Source: Bactericera cockerelli
Lineage: Eukaryota; Arthropoda; Insecta; Hemiptera; Triozidae
Assembly: GCA_024516035.1 (NCBI GenBank)
Contig: CM044961.1
Coordinates: 16,233,756-16,297,755 of the forward strand
DNA length: 64,000 bases
Reading direction: 5' to 3'
Below, piece after piece: positions 57,601-64,000 of the stretch. How positions within the stretch are numbered: the first letter of the stretch is position 1; each line of letters begins with the position of its first letter. The notes under the pieces were generated by a model. It was not told the DNA's origin and made no database searches. It saw only the letters and a program-made list of their open reading frames with translations. The position numbers were made by a program, and so were the translations under genes.

Positions 57601-60600
57601 AAAATAGAGAGGTTAGTTGATGGCATGGATATTCAGAACTATTACCTGCTGATGAGAGCAAATAAGCTCGAAACAGCTGTCCAGGTATGTTCTGATATTC
57701 ATGTACTACATCTAGTACAACTTCTCACTTTTCTGTTTATACTGATACTGATTATACTGTGTAGTGTCACTCACCTGTGTGAGTGATTAAAATAGAGAGG
57801 TTAGTTGATGGCATGGATATTCAGAACTATTACCTGCTGATGAGAGCAAATAAGCTCGAAACAGCTGTCCAGGTATGTTCTGATATTCATGTACATCTAG
57901 TACAACTTCTCACTTTTCTGTTTATACTGATACTGATTATACTGTGTAGTGTCACTCACCTGTGTACAACTTCTCACTTTTCTGTTTATACTGATCAAAA
58001 TAGAGAGGTTGGTTGATGGCATGGACATTCAGAACTATTACCTGCGGATGAGAGCAAATAAGCTCGAAACAGCTGACCAGGTATGTTCTGATATTCATGT
58101 ACATCTAGTACAACTTCTCACTTTTCTGTTTATACTGATATACCTGTGTAGGGTCACTGACCTGTGTAGTGTGTAGTGTCCCTCACCTGTGTAGTGTCAC
58201 CACCTGTGTAGTGTGTAGGGTCACTGACCTGTATAGTGTCCGCCCTGCAGATGTTGACCGTGGTGGTTGCAGATGGCGTACAGGTCGTACGTGTAGAGAT
58301 GCAGGTTGGCGTCCATCTGGTGGCGTCGCCATGGCGACCAGGGCGGGGACACGGGACTGTCGCCCGCCCCGCCCCCCGCCCCCACGTACTGACTCATATC
58401 CAGCCCGTACACCGGGAAGTCCACCACGGTGGTGATCTTCACGGGAGATCTGAGAGATAAGATAAGATAAGATAAATTGTTTTATTTAGAATCAATATAC
58501 ATATAGTTTACAAAGCAACACTTTCCCTAAGCTAATACAAAAACTGTGGGCTTCTAAAAACGAGGAACATTTATCACCACTCTTGATCAAGTTCTGTGGG
58601 TTTCTTCTCTTAACACAAGTCTCTTTTGTTAACTCTAATTTTTTTTATTATATGTTTTTTTTCTTCTTTTTTCTAGGTATATCTTACATTATTTTTAGTT
58701 AGGCTTTCAAAAGGGTTGGGAAGAAGAGATTACCACAGGCAATAACCCCGCCCTTGAGGTAGGACATTAACTTCGTTCTCTTTTTTTTTTGTTCTTGTAT
58801 CTTTTTGTTTTTCTTTATAATTTCATTGTATGTTACTGTATATATTTTTTGTTCTACCTAATAAAGCTTTCTATAATAATAATAATAATTATGATTAATA
58901 TTTTTTATAATCATGATTTATTTAACTGTATCTTCATACAACAAACATGTCATCGTTCTTCTCCCGACACATGGTGCCTACCAGGCTCGAGGCATTTCCA
59001 CGCTGGACTGTCAATGACAGTCGTTGGCGTAAGAATGCCCCGACGTAAAAATTACGTTGATCTTAACACATTGATTGCCCAGCATGAAATGGTGCAAAAC
59101 ATCCTTGTACCCGTCTTATAGTTTCCCACTTTTCAGTAACAATGCTAAAAATCATATACTGTCAATGGTAATCATCTGACATGCCCTCAAAGAGAACATC
59201 AACTCCCTGTTAATGATATACTTCTGACGGGGCAACAGACGAAAACAGGCCGTCAGTGGTATACCACTCAGCGGTAGCACTGAACGTGTTAATTAAATAA
59301 TTTTACAACAATGATTCTGCGTCTTTTCAGTATTGTATTGATGACCAGGTATAGTTCCTAGGTTCCTTTAAATAATTCAGTTAACACGTTCGTTACCAAG
59401 CCAATTTTTTCAAGTTTTACGTAGGGACCAGGCGGTAAAGTCGCTGTTGCATCCTGGGTACCAAAATGATTTTTTTTTTTTTGCATATTTGGCATCGTAT
59501 TTGTACAAGAATCGATCCTATATCTGTTCTAATACTAACAACCTACCTCAAAAAGGCCATATATGGATGTCCGGTCCCTCGTTAAAATTTTGATAACGGC
59601 CACATGTGTGTTTCGGTCCCACAGAAAAACACAAAAACATCCACATATGGCTGTTCGGTAACAAACGTGTTAATGAATAAATAAAAATAGAATTTAGAAC
59701 TGATGTCGGCAGAGAATGCCGTTGGCATTAACACCGCCCTTGATCAAGTTTTGTTTTTTTAATTTTAATATCTATGTATGTATACATTCTATGTCATAAT
59801 TTTGTAAATAAAACTTGATCCAGCTTGTTTAATAATGATGTCTCACCGTACAACCTGCTGTTTCAAGGAAGTCTGACGGAAGCGTTTCAAGTGGACAACA
59901 AGAATACCGGGCAATGTCCACAGCCCCAGCTTCTTGATAACCTCCTGCTTGAGATTGCAATGGGGACAATGCCAGGCATCGTCTGCCCCCAGCACTTCCG
60001 CTTTGGTATACAACTGAAACAAAGCAAGCGGGGAAAAGTGGGGGGAGGTGTCTTTCTAGAGGACTATAAACAGATAATAGAGTAGCCAGCAATAACAGAC
60101 AAGGTTAGTATGCAGTTTCCCAAGGGTTTAATGGCTTATAAAGAAAAAGGTTAAGTTTGACTGGATCGCATACAGAAATTTGTGGTTCAGACCAAGCCAA
60201 CTGTTCAAAATTGGATGGAGACCATCTAATTGGATGGAGGCTCACCCGGGTGTAGCCAAGCTGGCTACAACAACATGGAGTCAAACCTGTGTAGATGCCT
60301 AAAAGACCCCTTTAACACTTGGACGACCGGGTGTACCACCGGTGGTACACGCGTGTCTGTACGGAATGGACCGGGTGTACCACCGGCGGTACACGCATGT
60401 ACTACGCCTGTGAATAGCCTAAACATCGCCGGTCCCACGGGAGAACTTACTAAAACATGCCGGTCGTTTATGTGTTAATGGTACTTGTATTTTTTTTTTA
60501 AATGGAATGCTTTATTTTTTTATTTTTTTTTTTTTTTGTAGTCACACCCCTCTGAGGGTACATATTTATTATGAAATACATATTATTCTCACTTGAAAAC

Positions 60601-63600
60601 ACTCCTCCAGGGTAACTGTGCCACCTTGCTGCGTGTTCTGCTTTAGTTGCTTCACACTGGCATGTTCCTCTATTTGATCCGAGTCATCTGCTATCGTGCT
60701 GCAAGAATACAATAGAATGTTTAGTCAAACATAGATTTAAGATTTAAGAGAACAATTTTCAGGGGTCAAATTTAACTATCTATAAGGGAAAATAACCTCT
60801 TTAAAGGAGAAATCATGATATAAGAGGAAAAAATTCCGGTCCCAAGAGTTCTCTTATATTTTAGGTTTAACTGTACAGCTCAGGTGATATTTAACATAAG
60901 ATTGTGTGAGGTTCAGAATGAAGTTTGTCTCACACACACAGCAAAAGTTGAATAGGTTCCGACGCAGAAGTGATTTGCAAAGGTATGATATTGAAGAACA
61001 TTTTTACAAAATATACTCTTACTCAAATCTACCAGATCCAAGTCGGGACAATCAATTGTCCAGACTTGGATCTGGCGAATTCATGAATTTTTCATAAAGC
61101 TGAAATAAAAGATTGCTGAGTATTAAATAGGTTTTTTTTTAAATAAATAAGTAGAAGTACAGACGGCACTCACCTTGCCTTGGCAGTGAGGTCCCACTCG
61201 AGACTAAGCTTGAGGGTGGGAGGGCCTGCCCCCGCATCACACAGGGCCAGTGCCGCCTCTACTATCTCCATGAACAGGGGATGGTCCAGGGTCGGGTCTA
61301 GGTAGGCGGCTTGTGATGAGGGCACACCATCCACCTCATCGCAGTCGTCCACGAAACCTGAATAATTGTAAAAAGAGACAAAATAAATTGTAAAGTAAAT
61401 TGTACAAAGAGACAAAATAAATTGTACAAAGAGACAAAATAAATTGTACAAAGAGACAAAATAAATTGTACAAAGAGACAAAATAAATTGTAAAAAGAGA
61501 CAAAATAAATTGTACAAAGAGACAAAATAAATTGTAAAAAGAGACAAAATAAATAAAAAGCTCAGATACTGAGTTTTTTTTACTTACCAACCAACCTTAG
61601 TGAATTGATCAATATGGCGGCGGGCTTGTAATCGGAGGTCAGTAGGTCAAGTCCCAAGTTAAGCAAATAATTAGTAAATCGAGTTTGAGTAGTTGTAATA
61701 CCACAGTTGTGATCAACACAAATGTGATAACTTTTTATTGACTTACAATGAAATGACTCAAAGGACCCTGCCACCAAAGATCAAAATATTTTAAATGTGT
61801 TTACATTTTTTGAAAGGGAACCTTTAGGTCCCGTAAATGATTCTTGAGTAGTGAATATTTCCAAACAAATGACTTTATTCTATTATAGGTACTTAAATAA
61901 TAATAATACTCTTTAGTGGAAGGCATCTACCAGGCGAAGTTCATGCTTAAAGCATTTTCTACCACCTAACCCTCAGAGCCTTATTATTAGGTGGTCACAA
62001 ACTCAAATGAATGAGGAAAAATTCATGCACTGGGTGGGATTTGAACCAACGGATCCCTATGCTACTTGGATTACCAGACTAGCACGTTAACCACTTGACT
62101 ACCAGTGCAGTTCTACCAGACTTCTACTTTCTTTCAGGATGTCATTAAGTAACTTTAAAAAAAAGGAAAATATTCTGCAGTGCATGGATTCTACTCACCG
62201 GGAGGCAGGTCAGTGACCCTGATTTTAAAGAGAGGAACGTCCTGAGCCGTCGTCAGCACGTCATCGTGCAGAATGAACGCCATCTCCTTGAGAATCAGCT
62301 TCTGCAGGTCAGCATAGCCTGTGTCCCGACACACCTGCATGCTGAACGGACTGCCAAACCTGGAGATGAAAATAATAATAATAAATAAACCTTAATTTGG
62401 ATCAAATTTATGATACCTAGTTTTTCTTTATAAGCAATCATCTGTCTTGCTTATAAAACTGTCGTTTATAATGTGGAAACAACACCTTCCTTGAGATTTA
62501 AACCCAGACTTGGAGCAGTGGTGAGCTTAGAGAACATTGACCCAGGTGAGTAGGTCATAGATGTTCTTGCCTGGAGCAGTGGTCCTCAATTTTCAGAACA
62601 TTGACCCAGGAGAGTAGGACATAGGACGGTGTTCTTACCTGGAGCAGTGGTCCTCAACTTTCAGAATATTGACCCAGGTGAGTAGGACATAGGTGTTCTT
62701 ACCTAGAGCAGTGGTCCTCAACTTTGAGAACATTGACCCAGGTAAGTAGGGCATAGGTGTTCTTACCTAGAGCAGTGGTCCTCAACTTTGAGAATATTGA
62801 CCCAGGTGAGTAGGACATAGGTGTTCTTACCTGGAGCAGTGGTCCTCAACTTTGAGAACATTGACCCAGGTGAGTAGGACATAGGTGTTCTTACCTGGAG
62901 CAGTGGTCCTCAACTTTGAGAACATTGACCCAGGTGAGTAGGACATAGGTGTTCTTACCTGGAGCAGTGGTCCTCAACTTTGAGAACATTGACCCAGGTG
63001 AGTAGGACATAGGTGTTCTTACCTGGAGCAGTGGTCCTCAACTTTGAGAACATTGACCCAGGTGAGTAGGACATAGGTGTTCTTACCTGGAGCAGTGGTC
63101 CTCAACTTTCAGAACATTGACCCAGGTGAGTAGGACATAGGTGTTCTCTTGGGACGAGTCCTTGAGCTGTGGCAACTCTATACAGTATATGGGGTCAGTC
63201 TCTCTCATCACACTAATTGAGGTGCATGCTGAAAATTCACAAATTATGTATAACTATAAGTAGTGCTTTATTTAGACTGTCAGCGCAAGACAGGTAGTCC
63301 CATTATGCCAACAGTTTAACAAAGCACCTCTTTATTTATTTGAGTATAAATACAATGTATGTAGAGTTGGAAAAAGATTTAAATATTAACTTATTTTTTC
63401 AATAGCATGGAAAAATTTCTATATAAAACAAGATTCAAAATGAGATTAGTGAGATGTATATTTAATTGTTTTTTTTCATAATGCGCCTTTACTAACCCCA
63501 TTTTAATTATTAACACTGAACCACTAACCAAGGCAAAGAAGAATAACAGCTGATGTGCAATACTGATTAAATAGATACTAGATAATGCAAACTAAACTTA

Positions 63601-64000
63601 TAAATTGTAAAATATAAATTCAATTTCTTTGAGATGATTACAATTCCCAATGTAGCCCCTCTCTGGTCTATATTTAGAACAATATGTTTTTCAGTCCAAA
63701 CTTGTGCTGTATGGAAAAAAAATCTACCATCACAATGTCTTAGGTAATGTTGTAGCTATACATAAATTTTCTTAAGATACCCATTTGAATATTACCTGTA
63801 AGTTCTGCATTCTATCATTAGTGGACAAAATATTCTGAAAATGCATAATTCATATATTTTATCTTACCAGAGAATGTTCTCTGAAAGCCTAGATCAGTGA
63901 TTTCCGTGATGAGCATGTGATGTTGAGAGACCCCAGCATCTAGAGCCAGGGTCTCACGCAGCTCTTGCACATCTGCATTAAGGGGAAGGGAGATGCCTAG
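45589..64000 (-). CDS. USP31/USP43: Ubiquitin-specific protease, USP31/43 type (C-terminal part)
   Basis: Eleven exons with consistent phases: 63868-64000 (continues off the edge), 63087-63228, 62199-62359, 61174-61357, 60593-60698, 59847-60013, 58229-58449, 55876-56031, 50586-50696, 46954-47096 and 45589-45744; about 558 residues visible. In order: a ubiquitin-like insert (LGISLPLNADVQELRETLAL), TLEECFQLYTKAE, a CPHC zinc-ribbon pair, LWTLPGILVVHLKRFRQ, a variable Gly/Pro insert, and the catalytic His box GGHYTAYCRNPYDSQWYSF-DD split across an exon junction, ending GAYILFYQRR. The tail is Ser-rich and disordered. Such enzymes remove ubiquitin; USP31/43 are the closest human relatives I can name. 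The catalytic Cys lies beyond the window. The stop at 45589 gives a C-terminus ESQV, a possible class I PDZ ligand, unless GTATGA is a donor. Confidence 0.9.
45828..45895. repeat. Retroelement 3'-tail repeat
   Basis: GAATGCCGTTGGCATTAGCA, then AAATAAAACTTGATCCAAC; internally shortened relative to 7690 and 59705. Confidence 0.6.
46370..46670 (+). repeat. SINE family A
   Basis: GTCACCGTGGCCAAGTGAGT head, GGGTTCGATCCCCTGCGG B box, ACTCATACCTCGTGA and GCGACCAGTGGCGGAATTAT body. It lies in the last USP intron. Confidence 0.8.
46685..46800 (-). repeat. SINE family B
   Basis: ATGTCCCGGCTGAGTTTTGA, ACCCGCGACCTCTG and CTTTACCACTGAGCTACAGG, the reverse of the family B head. Confidence 0.7.
47097..48150. 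other. USP intron, 3' half
   Basis: Includes a 5S-SINE body fragment near 47405-47475 and otherwise AT-rich DNA. No exon is seen. Confidence 0.5.
48150..48345 (-). repeat. SINE family A, degenerate
   Basis: CGCGGTATGAGTGGACATCG, GGGGATCGAACCCAGGTATG (inverted B box). Confidence 0.7.
48529..48686. mobile_element. TTAA MITE C
   Basis: TTAACACTTAGACGACCGG and its inverse at the ends. The perfect 20-base palindrome GTGTACCACCGGTGGTACAC occurs at 48548-48567 and 48592-48611. Same subfamily as MITE F. Confidence 0.85.
49065..49760 (-). CDS. Secreted acidic protein 7, nested in a USP intron
   Basis: One exon, up to 231 residues, in the intron between USP exons 9 and 10, on the same strand. A hydrophobic N-terminus is a probable signal peptide. 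A TATA-like GATAAAAG near 49776 would place transcription start near 49746, so translation may begin at the second Met (49739, MLFISHMTVALPL). The chain is hydrophilic and acidic, with an internal duplication (SPNDSTLETDER / SPNDSTVEIDER) and NDS and NSS sequons. It ends with a CSNC pair followed by a tail finishing DDVEYVAIEI. CxxC followed by an acidic D-x-E-Y-V-x-I end recalls protein 6, so I suspect a distant relative. Function unknown. Confidence 0.7.
   Translation of the reverse strand: MYVSYTCMLFISHMTVALPLKSIRDTPQVKPDVVLNKPNEAKSDPPIVYLLRSLTQPAPHLTSSSVEARDGTVSPNDSTLETDERGTHPVSPNDSTVEIDERALEVEYESYSVEGLPSLDADEPKVIYVPVKYEVTQAPPIAQVLVNSSVHIHQDAEGRLSGSSALDSRVKLTGVDQTAVDQLAEEVERSKGRSAAENSGTVCSNCNNEFVPYSSDNMLRSDDVEYVAIEI
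50818..51920. repeat. 76-bp satellite array, left part
   Basis: About 13 units of TCTGATTAGTCATCAAGTCA, CTTGCTAGCTAAGACTAGGA and AGTCCCAGTACAACAGTTCT. The first unit is isolated by the 13-mer block at 50903-51003. Confidence 0.9.
50903..51003. repeat. Four copies of GAGACGAATCGTG
   Basis: An irregularly spaced 13-mer with the near-palindromic core ACGAATCGT, inserted after the first satellite unit. Confidence 0.7.
51921..54235 (+). mobile_element. 5'-truncated Jockey/CR1-group LINE inserted in the satellite
   Basis: It interrupts a satellite unit (ATTAGT on both sides, 51915-51920 and 54236-54241) and ends in a 20-base poly(A). The 5' end is a foldback: GGTCAGGATTGTGTAAT, 9 bases, then its inverse. 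A 3' hairpin (CTGTGTTT/AAACACAG at 54164-54196) may be the reverse-transcriptase recognition structure. Confidence 0.88.
52140..54098 (+). CDS. LINE reverse transcriptase, endonuclease part missing
   Basis: 652 residues from the first ATG; the frame is open upstream to about 51950, so the original polyprotein was longer and the ATG is arbitrary. The basic linker is followed by RT blocks: FRPVSNLNAIAKILE, NQHGFVAGRST, VDVIYTDIQKCFDQ, SGIGQGSKLSS and the catalytic YADD (LYADDIKIY). The thumb and C-terminal part contain LVRSILEYASVVWCPQ, typical of the Jockey/CR1 group. No stop or frameshift in about 2 kb suggests a recent insertion. The usual PQGS block reads GQGS, and the coding strand is A-rich. 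Without the endonuclease it is not autonomous. Confidence 0.9.
   Translation: MNEIKEKHVPKIKNNNKKFKFPIWWTFECKKTFKRKERLRKIKNKSQKQTKEYKTLRKQIKKQIKTDYQKYINDVVSKIKVDSKHFWKFYKNKKALSKKDTLTYNGIEITDPQNIADSFATHFFSAYNHATPPNVHTNETSDITSYIHIDEITEKDIESEIKNMDTNKPAGTDEIPPIFFKKCLKSIIIPLTYIFNSALKNSLFPTKLKEAMITPVPKKSPTEISTFRPVSNLNAIAKILEGILYSKISNHVFSIISKNQHGFVAGRSTVTNLVEFCHYTSTTMAENNQVDVIYTDIQKCFDQIFHTAIINKLRSAGFSPPLVTFLNTYLTNRINRVIWTDLEGHNKYLSRSFSPPSGIGQGSKLSSLIFILAYDDLKHHISHSEYKLYADDIKIYRIINKTSDCDLLQKDLDSLHLWLNSIGLHFHPDKCAKMTFTYKKHKIEHTYNVDNTPLQEKSSIKDLGVVITNNLSWNKHIEQTTKKAYSTLGCIIRHCDPIDDMDAILLLYKSLVRSILEYASVVWCPQTQINRKKIEIIQKKFVRYLFYKLNGFYPKYPNYIPYNSLIENIPIDSVQSRFDQNQISFLLKLLSNKIDSPYILSNLNIHVPKPRLRPNISTFFSIPISRNNHHLKSPINHIMHHYNTLNPKPDIF
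54236..55450. repeat. 76-bp satellite array, right part
   Basis: About 16 units; those from about 54975 on are often 72 bp owing to loss of GTAT (AATATATCTG junction). Confidence 0.9.
55451..55875. other. USP intron 8, 5' end
   Basis: Contains a family B SINE body fragment (CAAGTTATCCTTCCAATTGG, AATAATACGTTTTGAG). No gene. Confidence 0.5.
56085..56275 (+). repeat. 5S-SINE tail and RTE-like LINE 3' end
   Basis: GGCGAATGGAGGGTAAAACC, then TAGGAAGGGCATCCAGCCGT, CAACCTTAACCATGAGGTTG and AAGACAAAGTAAAAGAAGAA; the second part matches 21850-22390. Confidence 0.6.
56838..57370. repeat. 18-bp minisatellite built on a USP splice donor
   Basis: About 28 units of CTCACCTGTGTAGTGTCA or variants. On the gene strand each unit reads GACACTACACAG|GTGAGT, a copy of the end of USP exon 7 (GACACTATACAG|GTCAGT). 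Open frames on both strands are artefacts of the 18-base period. Confidence 0.9.
57370..58228. repeat. About 190-220-bp higher-order repeat with embedded donor units
   Basis: Four copies beginning near 57374, 57595, 57783 and 57993, each with AGAGAGGTTAGTTGATGGCA, TATTCAGAACTATTACCTGC and CATCTAGTACAACTTCTCAC, separated by one to three 18-bp units that run up to the donor of USP exon 7. Confidence 0.85.
58470..59062. other. USP intron 6 with a retroelement tail
   Basis: The tail repeat is at about 58735-58870 (GGCAATAACCCCGCCCTTGA ... CCTAATAAAGCTTT). No exon is seen. Confidence 0.5.
59063..59292. mobile_element. TTAA MITE D
   Basis: TTAACACATTGATTGCC and (inverse) TTAACACGTTCAGTGC ends. 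The palindrome AGTGGTATACCACT is at 59255-59268. Confidence 0.65.
59381..59673. mobile_element. TTAA MITE E
   Basis: TTAACACGTTCGTTACC and (inverse) TTAACACGTTTGTTACCG ends. Inside, CATATATGGATGTCCGGTCC-like words recur about three times. Confidence 0.75.
59705..59822. repeat. Retroelement 3'-tail repeat
   Basis: GAATGCCGTTGGCATTAACA, CCGCCCTTGATCAAG, AAATAAAACTTGATCC. It ends 25 bases from the donor of USP exon 6. Confidence 0.65.
60312..60478. mobile_element. TTAA MITE F
   Basis: TTAACACTTGGACGACCGG and (inverse) TTAACACATAAACGACCGG. GTGTACCACCGGTGGTACAC is at 60331-60350 and a one-mismatch copy at 60374-60393. Confidence 0.85.
61372..61555. repeat. About 22-bp AT-rich tandem repeat at a USP acceptor
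   Basis: Eight to nine units of AAAGAGACAAAATAAATTGT begin 15 bases upstream (gene sense) of USP exon 4. The reverse strand is T-rich and may form part of the polypyrimidine region. Confidence 0.8.
61600..61735 (+). repeat. SINE family C
   Basis: AATATGGCGGCGGGCTTGTA, AGGTCAAGTCCC, and the tail GTGATCAACACAAATGTGAT. Confidence 0.7.
61915..62110 (-). repeat. SINE family D, good copy
   Basis: AAGCATTTTCTACCACCTAA, GGGTGGGATTTGAACCAACG and GTTAACCACTTGACTACCAG. It lies in USP intron 3. Confidence 0.75.
62515..63086. repeat. About 63-bp minisatellite copied from USP exon 2 plus donor
   Basis: Nine units of TCTTACCTGGAGCAGTGGTC, CTCAACTTTGAGAACATTGA and CCCAGGTGAGTAGGACATAG. On the gene strand each is the last 50-60 bases of exon 2 (...YVLLTWVNVLKVEDHCS) followed by GTAAGA, so each unit carries an intact donor. 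Confidence 0.92.
63229..63867. other. USP intron 1, AT-rich
   Basis: No repeat family or exon is recognised. Confidence 0.5.

Noticed and set aside
61170..61590. Minus frames rich in FVSLYNLFCLF
   Set aside because: They arise from the 22-bp AT-rich repeat upstream of USP exon 4; only 61174-61357 is exon.
2040..61735. Many tRNA-like sequences with good B boxes
   Set aside because: They lack paired acceptor stems and are followed by shared SINE bodies; I call no functional tRNA gene.

Overview
The window is nuclear DNA from an arthropod, most likely an insect. Its genes have GT-AG introns. Four conserved genes are recognisable: NIFK, a mitochondrial carrier of the SLC25A39/40 type, a ubiquitin protease of the USP31/43 type, and a yellow/MRJP-family gene, the last of which points to an arthropod. 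Two promoters combine TATA with an arthropod-type TCAGT initiator. At least five tRNA-derived SINE families, one 5S-rRNA-derived SINE family and many MITEs fill the introns and intergenic DNA. I cannot fix the order or species from sequence alone.

Layout. 1-6443 is almost all mobile or repeated DNA: a large foldback with a decayed transposon-type protein gene in each arm, two tandem-repeat blocks, and a 1.2-kb element with 33-bp terminal inverted repeats (TIRs). 6494-8777 (+) holds the last four exons of an unrecognised gene with a long charged helical segment. 10387-16198 (-) is NIFK, with a hAT element in intron 1. 18090-21551 (+) is the SLC25A39/40-type carrier. 23540-29097 (-) is a short, divergent yellow-family gene. 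29990-43193 is a cluster of six small secreted-protein genes, four on the minus and two on the plus strand. 45589-64000 (-) is the C-terminal part of a USP31/43-type protease. A further secreted-protein gene (49065-49760) is nested in one of its introns, and a 5'-truncated LINE sits in another.

The most interesting content is the secreted family. Its members share a near-identical signal peptide, an N-glycosylation sequon just after it, and a hypervariable acidic or Ser/Thr-rich middle. They then share a C-terminal box (QSNSxGFGGCLGC). Several also share promoter elements. Two members 12 kb apart in opposite orientation have almost identical coding sequence but different promoters and tails, which suggests gene conversion. 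I do not recognise this family.

A second pattern is that at least four minisatellites in two unrelated genes start at a 5' splice site. In three of them the repeat unit is a copy of the exon end plus donor. A third is a group of six short TTAA-flanked MITEs with related ends, each subfamily carrying its own internal palindromic word.

Caution: NIFK, SLC25A39/40 and one secreted gene contain single-base frameshifts, several in or next to homopolymers, while flanking exons are well conserved. Residual assembly indels are the simplest explanation.
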